Source: Toxoplasma gondii ME49 (lineage: Eukaryota; Apicomplexa; Conoidasida; Eucoccidiorida; Sarcocystidae). Taken from it: a DNA stretch of 64,000 nt. Each line of letters starts with the position of its first letter. Position 1 is the stretch's first letter. The notes below the pieces were generated by a model. It was not told where the DNA came from and did not search any database. It was given only the letters and a program-made list of their open reading frames with translations. The stretch spans positions 992,001 through 1,056,000 of the forward strand of contig NC_031479.1 in assembly GCF_000006565.2 (NCBI RefSeq). Reading direction: 5' to 3'. A program made the translations under genes and the position numbers. Shown in pieces: positions 49,101-61,341 of the stretch.

Positions 49101-50438
49101 AGACGCTTTCTGTCTCCCGTGTGGAAAGACACCTGCAGAAAGTCCTCTTTCAATCGACATCGGAAGCAGCTTCTTGGACTCACAGCAGTCATTGTCGCGA
49201 GTGAGAAAGCAAAAGCGGCTGCGTCGAGCTAGAGATGTCACTGGATTCTCCGTCGCGTCTGGAAGAAAAGTCAGATCCGCGTTCAGACGTGAGAACACAA
49301 AGAAGTTCTGTGGAAGGTAGACGCGTGCGGTGATATCGGGGGAACGACGGCGACAGAAAATGGGCTTGGGAAGGAACGTCGCGGAGTCGGGAGCCGTTGT
49401 GTGAATCTAGACTGAAAATGAGCGAGGCGCGCTTTTCAAACCCAAAGGAAAGTGTGTTTGTAAGGCAATTGTGGCGACAGCGAGTGGACGGGGATGGAGA
49501 ACAAAACGCAGGGAAACCTCTTGGTGGACGAGGCAGAAGAAAGACAGGGACACAATGTAGGAGAGGCTGAAGGTAGCAGGAGAGAAACAAAGGCACCTGC
49601 ACATGGAGGGCACACTGATTTTTCGAAGAAAGAAAAACAAAAACGAGGTGTGTCGTTCCCCAGAGGTTGGATCTAGATCGACAAACGCAAGGGAAGTTTT
49701 CTCCAGAGATCTCAGAGGAGCGCGTTCACTCCAGAATTATCAGTCATCAGACGTTCAAACACTTCAGATGTTCGTCGGTGTTGTCACGCGCACAGAGCGT
49801 TTTCACGTACAGATGCCCAACTGTTAAGCCGGGCATTTCAACCGGTCCAATACGTGCACTTATGTGGACTTTGCGTGGTCCAGCAGCGAAGAAACGAAGT
49901 GGAGAAAAGACACAGAACTCGAACGAAAATCCTTTTCAGCTGATGCCGATTCTCATCCCCCAGTATATCATCAGCACCCGACAGAGAAGCGTGCCAAGTT
50001 AGCGGGAGCAGCGACAAGCAACAGGCGAGAGATAGACGCGAAGGATCCGTTGCAAGCGGTGTCCTGTGTCGGATCCCGGGGTGAAACACCCACGAAGCTT
50101 CGTAAAGTCACTGAAACACGGAAAAAGGTGTGGTAAATTCCTAGAAATAGAATGAAGGTGAGAAAAGACACAGCTGGATCCGTGGCGTTTGCATCTACGG
50201 GGTGTTTTCTCCACTGAAAACGCGCAAAGAACGGAGGCCAGCGCACGGTTTTGTTCCTTCTCTTAGAGGTGTGCAGGAAAAGCGGGCTCCTCTCCACACA
50301 AGACGAGACCAAAAGAACAAGGCCTGTTCTTTCTGGAGAACGGCGAGGACAGATGTTCGTTGCAGCGTCAATTTCGTCGCTTTCAGCGGAACCATCGCAC
50401 AGAAATAGCCTCACCTCTGGAAAGTAACGACACAACAT
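46158..50438 (-). CDS. Class I methyltransferase of the METTL13/EEF1AKMT4 type, 8 exons
   Basis: SAM-dependent methyltransferase; relatives methylate lysines of elongation factor eEF1A. Exons: 50415-50438 (tentative), 48780-48817, 48550-48662, 48226-48339, 47827-47915, 47162-47223, 46786-46913 and 46158-46339, giving 249 residues. Diagnostic N-terminal motif: DYWDERY, then EPFDWFQRYAGLKPIL. Motif I (SAM binding) is ILVLGCGTS. NVDYSNVCI is the acidic loop (motif II). DFDLVFDKGTMDCVL is motif IV, followed by the motif V region KMLREVSRIL, PGGVYIVVSYGQP, and YGWSVTMKTIQKP. It ends HYVYICKK plus about 40 extra residues. All internal phases match. The first exon is only a candidate: ATGTTGTGTCGTTACTTTCC with a GAG|GTGAGG donor, 1.6 kb upstream of exon 2. 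Another 5' exon is possible. Confidence 0.85.
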
Positions 50439-52599
50439 TTAATGCCACCCGATGAGAATCGCCCGAGAACCAGGTACACACAGTTAGGTCTTCTCTTCGC
50501 AAAGTTGTGAGCAATCTGCAGAACACAACTGGATGGTGCCTTGGTCTCTCCTGAGAGACGCTGTCTGCTTTTCGATCACGAGAATCCAACTTAAATCGCG
50601 AAATATCGAATCCGTTAGGTGTGCTGCTAGACTCGTGTTGTCATCGAGAGCCTCGGCGCCTTTTCTAGTCTTTTCAGACGACTCCGAAGTGCAGACGTTG
50701 TCACTCTCGCGGTGGGAGAGTACTCAGGAACCTCCGTCTTCTAGAGTCTGTTCATTCGATTCGACCACGACAGTACATGGTGGAAAATACCCAGACTCAA
50801 CAGGGTGGCATCACACGCAGGTTCACTGGTCTGTATTTCTCAGACAGCGTCGCAGAATAATGATGGTAAGGAGGAGATTATATTCTCCGTGCACTCACAC
50901 CGATCACGCACATCATGGAGCAAAGCCATCAGCGTCGCAGCTGAACACAGCGGTCTTGAGAAAATCTATCGCACGCTTCATCTGCTTGAATTTACGGCTT
51001 TCTTACGGGAACGAAAGCCGTTTCAGCAAAGTCGTTGGCTGCTTTTGAGAAACGTACCGCTTCGGAAGCGATCTGTGGCGATTGCTGTGAGCCTTACATT
51101 CTCACTGACGCCAGTACTGTGGGATACGAATCACAGTCAGAAGCCGGGGAACACGGCATTATAGAGCACTGTGGAACTCTCAACACATGCCATTCTCGCG
51201 GCTTCTGGAAATTGAAACGCCAAATACCTTCGAAATTGTTTCGTCCATGACACTCTGCACGGGCAGCGTAGATTCTTTGCTCCGCCGGCTGAATCCACTA
51301 CTTCCCTGTTCCTGTTCATTTGTGGAGATGGCGGCGATCGCTTGTTTTCCACAGCCAATTGCGAGTTTGCCTTATATCAAGAACGCGACTGATGTGGAGT
51401 AGCCTTGCTGTCGTATGATACTGAAACCCAACACTTTTAGTTGTTTGTTCTATAAACGGCAACGGTATAAAACCGGTCTGTAATGACTGCAGCACCTCAG
51501 AGACTCATTTGGTTCCTAAAGTTTCTGCCCGTCAACGCCAGTTTCACAGGAACGGTCTTCCTGTCACAGGAACACAAACGTCTTCTAGCTGCTTGGGCGC
51601 CACGACCGGCCTTCAAATAGTTTAGAAAGAGTACACAGTACGGTGAGACTCTATCCGCCCTTTCGTCCTCAGAGAGCAACATCGTTAGAAAACTAGCCGA
51701 GGTGCCTTGTCTCGGCCAAGACGGAACGTGGTCTGCCTCCATGTATTGGTCCAAGACAGCTCGCGGTATAACACATATGACACGTATGTGCATGCATATA
51801 TGCAGATAAACAGACATGCACAGACTTCTAATATTCTACGGCTGCTTTGCGTGAATGCATATACATACATATGTGCGGTGATTCATGTAAATCGCCGACG
51901 ACCTCGAGGCGTGTGGGCACGGCGTCGACTGTGTCGGAGCCTCGGTCCTCAGGAATCATGTCAGTCATTCGAAATTGGCTACGCTAGCTGTATGCGTGTA
52001 AGATCTCAAGTAGCAGGTTTCTTTTCCTTGCTCTGCGCCGGATAAAGTCGCATGTCCAGAACTGTCGTCAGCGTTTCGAAATGGAAAGGAACAAGCAGAA
52101 GATCCCGGACCGAACTGCAACGTAGAGACACGCTTGCACCGAAGAGTCCTACCACACAAAACACGAGCAGCAGTGCAAAGTCAACACAAAAGGCCACTCG
52201 CGCGCCTCGCAGGACCAGATGCGCTTGTGCTGCGCCTGGACAACCCCAACAGTACAGGGGAGCTGAGAAGGACCATCGCCTACCGAAAACACACCCATGC
52301 CTTCTCTCGGTTAGACGAGGCATACATGCAAACAAATTCACGCATGGAAATCGGCCCCCGTGCGTAGAAATATGTACAAATGAACGGCTTTTGTGGATTC
52401 GATGATTCTAGATACGCTCAAGTTCACACGCGTACACAACCCACAACCAGCTCCTTACGGTGTATGTTCACTGCGTTCTGTTCAACCAAGGACGAGGGTC
52501 AGAAGCGAGGATTTCGCTCTTTTCTGCCGCGAACTAAGCTTGCACCTGCCTCGGACTGTGCAGCTCCGCCTCCTCCCCTCCCTCGTTTCTTCCCTCGAA
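50439..52599. other. Intergenic stretch with no recognised gene
   Basis: Divergent spacer upstream of the methyltransferase (if its first exon is right) and of the small CxxC candidate. A plus-strand frame at 50533-51048 (171 codons) has no recognisable domain. The 90 bases before 52600 are strongly C/T-rich, as in 5' leaders here. Confidence 0.4.
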
Positions 52600-52714
52600 A
52601 TGAAAAACCTGCATCCGAGCTACGCCCGCGACCCCGCCGACCCCGGCCGGTGCGAGCAGTGCCACGAACCGGTTCTGGATGGAAAGACTGCCGACACCCG
52701 CACGCGCGCAGCAT
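52600..52714 (+). CDS. Possible first coding exon of a small CxxC protein
   Basis: After a C/T-rich leader, an ATG in good context (CGAAATGAA) opens a frame containing PGRCEQCHEPVLDGKTAD, with a CxxC pair that could bind metal or form a disulfide. It ends at a strong GCAT|GTGAGT donor in phase 1. The second exon is unclear. An acceptor after cctacatccag (about 53062) gives 24 further residues with another Cys before a stop. A stronger one after ctttttttcag (53571) gives 27 residues running antisense to the end of the acyl-CoA synthetase. No family recognised; it may be non-coding. Confidence 0.33.
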
Positions 52715-53602
52715 GTGAGTAAAGCTTTTCTCGCTGTCAATATGCGTGGCAAAAGTAATCCACACATTACGGAAGAACGCAACCGATGGGGAAAACGCTT
52801 AACGTCGCAAGACACTGCAATCCAGCTACTGCCCACGCTCCCTGTGCGCCCGACCCCCAGTCGATCCTCTCAGTCGGCGACGGAGAAGGAGCGACTTTTA
52901 TGAAAGCAAACTCGCCAAATATATCGCTCAGGACAACGTAGCCTGGCCTGCCGGGTTGCGACGTGAACCTCGAACGCGGTGCTTGGGAAGACGACTTCCG
53001 AATCACCAACAGAGATTGGTGCAAAGAAGATACCATAGCCTCTGTCCCGGCCTACATCCAGGCACCGGAGAGAACCGGGGAAACCTTCAGACATGCGTTC
53101 GAAATCACGCGCCCTCTATTTTGTAAGCATGCCTGATCATGCATAATATACAGGTATCCACGTACGCGCAGATAATCGATCTACTCTGTATATGGCTGTA
53201 TAGACATGTACGCAGACGCAGAGCCCCTTCTGACACCCGCGCACTTGTTTGTGTCTCGAAGACGGGTCACAAACTCCGAAGCGAATTGTCGGACTCCTCA
53301 ACTCCGTTCGGTCTCTAAAAAACCACGGACTCTACCACCAGTTGTTATCTTATTTGTACAGCGTGCTTGGCGCTTGAAATTATGTTCTCCTTGATGGGAG
53401 CGAAGTTCCCTGCGCACTCGGCGAAACGTTCCGAATATCCCTAGGGCGCCACACCAGCCCGGTGGAGGTCCACCGTGCCGGGTCTCCACACGCTCTTCTC
53501 CGGTGTCGTTTACCGCTTCTCGTAAAGCCCATGAGCGCCTCTTCCTTTCCATCCCTTTTCCTTTTTTTCAGCGTGCGCAGAAGCTCGCATTGACCTCGGA
53601 GT
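52715..53602. other. 3' flank of acyl-CoA synthetase
   Basis: Probable 3' UTR of the acyl-CoA synthetase on the minus strand. It may be overlapped on the plus strand by the intron or second exon of the small CxxC candidate. No other feature seen. Confidence 0.4.
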
Positions 53603-56600
53603 TTACACGCTGTGGCTGAGTTCGTCGTACAAACGGTCCATGTCTGCTTTGTAGGTTTTGGCCATGACGGCGCGCTTGGTTTTGAAGGTGGGGGTGAGCA
53701 TGCCGTTGTCGGGAGTCCACACGTCGGTGGTGAGGTGTACGTTTTTAACTTTTTCGAAGCCGAGGAGGTTCGCGTCTACCGCGAGGCGGTTGAGGTCCAG
53801 CAACACATCTTTCTTGAGCTCGGCCTCCCGCAGAAGTTCTGCGAATTGCTCGTCGGTAAGCTCCGCGGCCTTGGGCGTCGCGCCGCGTTTCTCAGCCCAG
53901 AGTGCGACGGTCTGTCTGTTCGGCACGACGACGGCGACGGGATACGACTGCGAGTCGTAGCCGTGGACAAAGATGTTGTCGACGAACGCACTGCGGCCGT
54001 AGATGCTCTCAAGTTTCTCCGTCTGCAGGTACTCGCCCTGCGCGAGTTTTATCAGACTCTTCTTCCGGTCGATGATCTTGATCGAGCCATTCGGCTGGAT
54101 CTCGACGATGTCCCCCGTCGCGAGCCAGCGGCTGCGCCAGATCGCTTCTTCTCCCTGGTCCCGACCTTCTTCCTGTTCGTCAAAGACGAACGCATCGTCG
54201 GTCATGGCCTTCTGGCGAAAGTACCCCTCAAACACGTTCTCTCCGCGCACAAGCAACTCGCCCTGAGGTCGTTCCATGCGCTCGGCGTCGTACTCTTCCC
54301 AGGATCGCAGCTTCATCTCCATCACGGCGCTCGGACCGCCTGCGTTGTCCAGGCTCCCGTCGCCCGCGCGTGCTTGCCAGCACCCTGCGCCGGAGGTTTC
54401 CGTCATGCCCCACCCCTGGAGGAAGCTGGTGGCGAGGTACGCCTCGAGCTTCTCCTGGACGTCGGGATTGAGCTTCCCGCCACCCGAAAGCAGAAAGCGA
54501 ATGCGACCCGCGCACCCAAACAGCCGCGTCTGTAGCGTCGCAGAAGCCCCCAAAACCTTGTCATACCAAAAGGCCTGGAGCGGCGGCGCGCCGCGGACAC
54601 TGCACGCGCCGCATGCGCTGCTGGCGCTCTGGGCACTCATCGAGGAGTTCGCAGACGCCATCGACTGCTGGCGCGCGGGGAGCTCTGGCTCCGGGCGCCC
54701 CGCGGCCGCCACGAAGGCCCGGCGCGCATGCAGTTTCCGGCCGATCGCAAAGTTCAGCGCCGCGCGCTTCAGAAAAGGCAGCTGCTGCATCTGCGTCTCG
54801 ATGCTGTCCAGCACCAGCGCCGCGACTCGCGGAACCATGATGAGACAGGACGGCCGAGCGAATCGCCAGTCGTCGGCGAGCAATTCCTTCTTGCGCGAGA
54901 AGTAGGCGACCGCCGCGCCGAAGCCGTACGCCACGTACTCCACCATTCGCTCGAAAACGTGAGAGAGCGGCAGCAGTGCAAAGTGCAGGAAGTCGTCGTC
55001 CAACATCAGCGTGTAGTCGTTGATATGCAAGCAACCTTGAATCTCGCGCACAAAGTTCCGGTTCGACATCATCACACCCTTGGGGTTGCCGGTCGTTCCT
55101 GGACACAGAAGACAAAGGAGAAGAGACGCGGAGGCGAATTAAGAAAGAGCGAAGGAAAGTAGAGGAGGCCGGGGAGCGTGAAGGGAAATTCAGGGGAAGG
55201 GAGGGATACGGCGCGAAGGTGGCAGAGGGAGACTGGGAGAAGAGGAAGTGGAAAAAGCAGGAAGAAAACAAATAGAGAAAGCAGAAAAATGGTGAAAACT
55301 GTTTGCCTCACCGGAGGTGTAGACGATGGTGAAGATGCGTTCGGGGTCTTGTTCCATGATGGGGGGGATGTAGGCCCTTCTGCCTTTCTCGAGTATGTCT
55401 TGAAAGTCGAAAACTTGGACGTCCTTCGCGCGCAGTTCTTCCACCAGTTTCAGAAGCTTCTCCTTCTCTTCAGGCTTCTCGGCTGCCAGCCGCGCCGTCT
55501 CCTCCGCGAGATTGACGACGACCAGACCCCTGAGGAGCGGTAGGTCCGCCTTCAACTCGTTCACAACCTTCAGCTGCTCCACGTCAGTCACCAGGGTGGA
55601 CACACCTGCAGAGAAACCGCGAAAAGGCCGAGAGAAAGGAGAGTTCTCCGCCTCCGAGAGAGGTCCACCAAAATGCAAACGCCCCTCGGCGTCCGGCCTT
55701 GCCCAAGGTGGACACACGCGCCTTTCCGTCCTCTTTTTTTTTAAAAAAAAACGACAGAGACACACACGAAAGACGTGCAGCAACGCTCGATCCCCTCTCC
55801 ACTTTGCTTCTCAAGTCACGGCTTCATCACCTGCCTTATGTGTCTCTCTCCTCTCTCTCTGTCTCTTCCCTCTGCCCTCTCGCCCCCGCTCTCCTGTGCC
55901 TCTGTGCTGTGGACATGCCTGCTTCGAGGAGAATGGCTTTCATGTGATCAGGCGGAAAGGTGTAGTGCAGAGTGACGCTGGTCAGGGGAGGATACGCGGA
56001 GATGGCCAAGTCGGTGAGGATCCACTCTCTGCGGCTGTGGAGGAGAATGCCGACGTTCGCGAATTTGCCTCCGTTCCTCGTCTCATCCGCAAACGTCTCG
56101 ACAGAGACTACGCCTTCCCGCAGCAGCTCGGTGAGGCCTGATCCCAAGAGTCTCGCCTTCTCGTCAGCTTCGTCAAACGTCCAGTAGAAAAACTCCTTGT
56201 CTGTAGGCAAGGGTCGCGCGCCCATGCACCGCGCGCCTCCGCCTGCACGGCTCTTCCCCACACGAAAGACGCCGTACGCCGAGTGCCACCAACCAGAGAT
56301 GGGAGGGCAGGCGCCCTCTGGAAACGCGTTCTGCGCCGAACAGTCGGAAGCCTCCAAGTCGAAACTCGTCAGAAAGGATCCCCTCTCAGGAGCTCTCGGC
56401 GCTTCAGGCGCCATCGCCTCCTCGTACTTGGCGCAACGCCAAATCGCGCTCTCCCCGGGACCTGAAGAAGCAGCGAATGGACGCGGGGGATGACTTCTCC
56501 GCTTCTTATCTCGAGTAGTCACAACGAACTCAACTCCTTGCTCAAAGAAAGTGGACATGGAGGAGACGCGTTGCAAACTTGTGTACGAAGAAGACAGCCT

Positions 56601-57288
56601 GATTCGACTGATGCTTCATAAGAAGGAAATCTTTGTTCACCGGATGAAAACTCGCCTTCGAAATCGACGGACGGGGGTACAAGCACGGAAGGGGAGAGAG
56701 GGGAAGGATGGCAAGCGACAGGAGGCACCGCAGCTGCAAAGAACGCGAGCGCGCGCGGAGGGGGCGAGGAAAGAGAAACCGAGGAAAAAGTTGACACACT
56801 GTTGAATGGAGGAGTGTGTTCTCTTCCTCAACTGCCTATCTCTGTAGAGGCTGTGGAGACCTGCTCGTTTCGCTCGATGAACACCCGTGGCCTGCATCCT
56901 CATCGACTACCAAGAGAGTCAGACCCACACACATGTACATATAAATACATATATGTATATACATATATGTATGTACATATACATATATATATATATGTAT
57001 ATATATGTATATGCACTACCGACAGGAGAGATCGACACTTACAATCTTTCAAGACCCACGGCCACACACAAGATGCAGAGAGCTGAACCACGACGCACGT
57101 GACTTCGATATACTTATATATATATATGTACATATATATATATATATATACATGTAAAAATACACAATTGCATGCGTTGACTGCAAGGCACAGGATATGA
57201 GTAGAGACAGGACCCCAGAGGGACTGTCGAGTGAAGGGAGAAGGTGCTTACGGGGGGAGTCGACGGGGTAGGCGTACTGGAGTGCCAT
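53603..57288 (-). CDS. Long-chain acyl-CoA synthetase (ACSL-type AMP-binding enzyme), 4 exons
   Basis: Activates long-chain fatty acids to acyl-CoA via acyl-AMP, for lipid synthesis and remodelling of scavenged fatty acids. Exons: 57252-57288, 55919-56536, 55312-55605 and 53603-55098, summing to 2445 nt (814 residues). Motifs in order: WTFDEADEKARLLGSGL; the AMP/ATP P-loop YTSGTTGNPKGV, split by intron 3; ALLPLSHVFERMV; GWGMTETSG; GELLVRGENVFEGYF; WLATGDIVEI; and IIDRKKSLIKLAQGEYL, the long-chain FACS-type signature. A Ser/Ala-rich insertion sits near residue 450. Intron 2 (55606-55918) uses a GC donor (AG|GCATGT). The start MALQYAYPVDSP is preceded by ACC (strong Kozak). The acceptor of exon 2 could be 3 bases further in. 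An in-frame upstream exon ending at about 58251 could extend the N-terminus. An internal ATG at 56576 is an alternative start. Confidence 0.9.
56933..57013. repeat. TA/TACA-rich microsatellite
   Basis: Alternating purine-pyrimidine tract of tata and catatgta units in intron 1 of the acyl-CoA synthetase. Confidence 0.9.
57108..57155. repeat. TA microsatellite
   Basis: Two TA runs separated by tgtaca, about 100 bases from exon 1 of the acyl-CoA synthetase, also in its first intron. Confidence 0.9.
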
Positions 57289-58110
57289 GGTCTGCGGGAG
57301 AGACGATCCGTTCGGATATCGGTTTGCGGCTTTTCGATCGGCGAGCGTTTGTCCTCGTGAAACAGCGAGGTGAGAGACAGGGCAGAGATGGAGAAGAGAG
57401 GACAACGAAGACCGTGCATGCAGAAACGCGACTCAGAAGGGAGGAGCTGGACGGGATGTAAAACTGCCGTGAGGCCAGCGACGCGGGGCAGAAGCCGGCT
57501 GCAAAGTGTCTTCGCGAACAGAGAGAAAGCTGCTGCGTGTCTTGTCGCAGTCGTGGTCAGAAGTAGCTCACAACGGCGGTGTTCGCCGACTTTCAAATAC
57601 ACTCTGCAGAGGGCCGTCGGGCCGGAGGAGAAACGCGCGGACAGACGGGAGAAAAGCGGAACCGAAGCTGGCGCTGGAGGTGACCGCGCGGTGTGCGTAC
57701 TCCCGAGAAACAAGTTGCGTCCCGGCGAGGGGAAGCCTCAGAGCACAAGAAGAAGAGAGAAAAAGACACGAAACTGCAGAGACACGAGAGACGCGAAATG
57801 CTGGAAGCGACTACGAAAGACAAACGCCAGCAGAGAGGCTCCACACGCGGTGCGCTGTTCGCGTTGTTGAAATGAAAGACAGCAACCCCTAAGAAGCGAC
57901 GCCGCCCTCGGCTGTCAGGAAGTTCACTGGAACGCATTTGTTGCGCAATGCTTTCAGAGATCTTGAACTTTCGCGAACAGCGCAAGTTTCTCCAGCGTTC
58001 GCGGGCACCTCCCGCAAACAGAGGAAACGGCGCCGCTCGCGCGCGCGAGACAAAGGGGGGTGGAGAGAAAAGTCTCCCGCCGCTGTTTGTCCACGCGAAG
58101 CATCTCTCCG

Positions 58111-58117
58111 TGAGACG
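58111..58117 (+). promoter_or_regulatory. TGAGACG promoter-type heptamer
   Basis: TGAGACG on the plus strand in the divergent spacer, about 820 bases upstream of the acyl-CoA synthetase start. It matches the element described in T. gondii promoters; the chance level of a 7-mer limits confidence. Confidence 0.3.
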
Positions 58118-58780
58118 ACCTGGGCAACGCACTTCCGGCAAGTTTACGCTTCCAACTACTTGCTCTCTCGAGTCAGGAACAATATCTGCAGCAGCTGCAC
58201 ATTGTCAATGCTGTGCTAAACGATTTGATAACGATTCGGGGACGGAAATACCTCGTGAATAGACTCCACAAGTGAAAACGGCATCTGCGAGTTCCCTGTA
58301 ATCTCCGTGTCCAGCAGCTTCTGTATCTTGTTCGTGAGTGTACTGAACAGTTGGAACTTCTTCTGTCTTCTTCACCGCACCGAAAGACAGGTCGCCGGTC
58401 AGGCCGGATGCGCTGGCAGGAAGAGAGTGAGGGGAACTTCTTTTTACAGACAAGAAGAGGGAAGAAAAGCACAGGGACTTCGAGGGAAGTGGGGAGTCTT
58501 CCGTCACTTTTTCACTGGGTTTTCTTAGAGCACAGTCGCGCAGAACAAAAGACAAACGCGACAGAAGCTGGCAGAGGAAACTCGTGCGCAGGAAGCGCCT
58601 CTGTGCCATATCGCACCTCTACCGCGAAGGGAAATGCACATGCCACAGAAAACTTTTTCAGTTTGACGTCAAGCACAGAACAAACAGGCCTCGATTCCCA
58701 TATCTGTTTTACATATATGTGCACAGGCATTCAAGCAGAGGTACTGGGATGAATGCAGGCTTGTGTGCACGCATTCAAAC

Positions 58781-58854
58781 ACATATATATATATATATAT
58801 ATCTATTGACAGGTCTTCCAGTATATATGTATGCATATATATATATATATATGT
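58781..58854. repeat. Pair of TA microsatellites
   Basis: TA runs at 58781-58802 and 58821-58854 in the divergent spacer. Confidence 0.88.
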
Positions 58855-61341
58855 ACGCGTATTCAAACAAAAAACACTTATTTGTGTAAGGAGACTCATG
58901 TCAACACATTGGAAGGGCGGTGTATCTGTATGTACGTGCGAGCTGGCCGCAAGAGCGAAGTTGACTGGACTCCAAGCATGTGGAGAATGAGAGTAACTGT
59001 TCGTCGCGGCATTGCGCCTTTGTTGTTGGATGAAAGTTGTACTGTGTGTGAGCAGAAGGAGCTGGAGGACCTGGGGAAAACGATCGACATCGCAGCGAGT
59101 GGAGGCGTTCCGCTAAGTATCTTTTCCGTGAAGACTTCTTGCAATATCTCCTCTGCAAGGGCAGGGGTTCGCTCTGCTCTACTTCATTTATAAACTCCAG
59201 AGAGAGATCCCTCGAAATCTCCCCAGGTGTCGCCACGTCTTTTGTAAACACGAGTGGACGAGAACAGCGGAACGGACGACAAACGCGCGATCCGGAGTCA
59301 CCGAACGTTTCTGCGGTGTCGAGACACTCCAGCGCGAACGAGCTTCGCCGGTTTTCCGAGAAAGGCGAGAGACTCGAGGATCAAGAAACAGAGATGCAGC
59401 CCTGTAACTTGGCAGTTTTTTCCACTGCGTAGCCCCTCCGATTCTCCGGGAGAAGACTCCGTCCGGGACGGAATACAGGGGAAGGGAAGTTCTTACGTTT
59501 TGTTGCACGGCGAAATGCGTCTGCTTTCCACAGTTCTCGCGCCGTCTTGATCGAATTCGCGAGTGTGCGTGCCTGTCCTGAACTGCGCGTTTGTTGCCTA
59601 GGAGCTTTTCTCCAGCGACCAGAGCATGGAACTAGTTCTGGCGTGAACACCAGTTCGCAGAGTGCGGCTTCCAAAACTTGCTAGCTGCTGTCGAGAACAC
59701 ACTCACAAAGAACTGCGCGCTGAGAAACCAGTTTGCGATGCAGTGTGCCTGAGCAGGCGGATGTACACTTTGGATGTTGCGCGCTCCGACAGCTTCTCTC
59801 GTCTTGTGACCTTTCATTCACAAGACTTGGGGACTGCACAGCTGGAGTTGCAGCTGCGTAACTACACCCGTGGATGCAGGGTCAGGCTTGTGTCTGTCTC
59901 TCAGCCACTGCCTTCCTCAGCGACGACGCGCTACTTTGGGGACTTCTCTTCACTTGCGGACACTTTGACTTTCACATTCGCTGCCTCTCTGCCGAATTTC
60001 AAAGAGGCAAAGCTTCTCAGCATCCCAGCTCTCCATTTTTTCATACGTGACCTGCAATTTCTAGGCCATCGCGCAGCGTCAACAGAGGTTCTTTTCAAAG
60101 CCAACAGCTGGGTGGGACTCGTGTCGCCACTTACGCTCCGGAAAGTGCAGACCTCGAGCCCAGGACCCAAAATCCTAAACAGGACTCGAGTGCATTTCCA
60201 GAACGGCGACTCTCGACACAGACACACACCCAACAACATGCAGAGACGCGTCGAGGCTCCGACAGCCCCTCGACTTCCGCCCAGCTCTCCCCACACGGCA
60301 GCTGCTTGCAAGTGTCTCTCCGTCTTCAGCTGTACATACACCGGAACACCCCTCTGGAGGTGCAGGGAAAAGAGTTTCGTTTCCCTTCCTCTTCGCGGGG
60401 ACCTCGTTGACGGCGCGGCAGCGTGTTGCAAATCGATGGCTGCATGCGCGGCCAAGACAGCGCGACAGTCTCTGGCGCGAGGTCGAGAAGCGGGTGCGAG
60501 GAACTCGCGCCTGTTTGTCGCGGAGGGCGTTCCGAAAGAAAAAAATTGCACAAGCCGCGGGGATTGCAGAGCAGGAGCCGCTTCAGACCTGCGACATCGC
60601 GAAAGCTCTTCCGGACAAAGCGGAACACGCGCACATGTCTCGCAAGCCGCCAGTCCCGAGCGCTGTCGACGTCTCTGCTGTCTGTACACCTGACGCCGAG
60701 TGCTCTTCTTTTTCGTCTCCCGAGAGACTGAGGCGTTCTTCTGCGCGTCTCCCGCGGAGGCTTGCGAGATGAAGGCGCGCGCCGCCCTCGCCCAGTCGCC
60801 CATTCCTCCGCGTTCCGTTTCCGATCCTCTCTTTTTCTCGATCCTTGTCTATGCAGTCACACCTGCGGTGCCGACTTCACCTCGCGCTTTTCGACCTCTC
60901 TGAAAGATACCGAAAGTCGCTGTGCGGAGCCTGGCTCCCCTCCGCCTGCCAGGTTGCCCCCTCGAGCTCCGCCCTTTCCAGTCATCACTGAGCTCCAATT
61001 TCTGCTGCGTCTGCACCCATTTTTTCTCCACCTCGCCGCAACTCCGTGCTTCTCCCCTTCTTCCCTTCTCGCTCGCTGTGGCTCTTCGAGTCGCCCTGCA
61101 TGCGACAACATACACACACACATATACATATCCGCATCGCTGCGTTGTCTTCTCTCAAGTCTCAAGCGCGCATGCGCCGCTGACCTGGTGAAAAAATACC
61201 GCGCAGTCCCTCTCCACGGACCTCCTCGACTGCACGCGCCTTTTTCTGTGTTTGTGTCGGACGACCCGCGCTGTTTGGGAGTCCGCCGGCAGCCGCGTGG
61301 CTGCGTTTCTCGAAACTTCTCTCGTGTCGACAGCAGAGGAG

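Larger units (their letters stand above)
57289..61341. other. Divergent spacer between acyl-CoA synthetase and PIG-M
   Basis: Head-to-head region of 4 kb expected to hold both promoters and 5' UTRs. A minus-strand segment around 58251-58370 reads FQLFSTLTNKIQKLLDTEI and ends at a GAG|GTATTT site in phase with the next exon, so it may be a 5' exon of the synthetase. At 59.7-60.9 kb the DNA is GC-rich and open on both strands (343 codons plus, 290 codons minus). Neither frame has a recognisable domain, and a transcribed gene there cannot be excluded. A short upstream ATG frame occurs at 60770-60903. Confidence 0.45.

Noticed and set aside
53612..54535. 307-codon plus-strand ORF opposite the acyl-CoA synthetase
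   Set aside because: It is an antisense shadow of a GC-rich coding exon. The minus strand carries all AMP-binding motifs.
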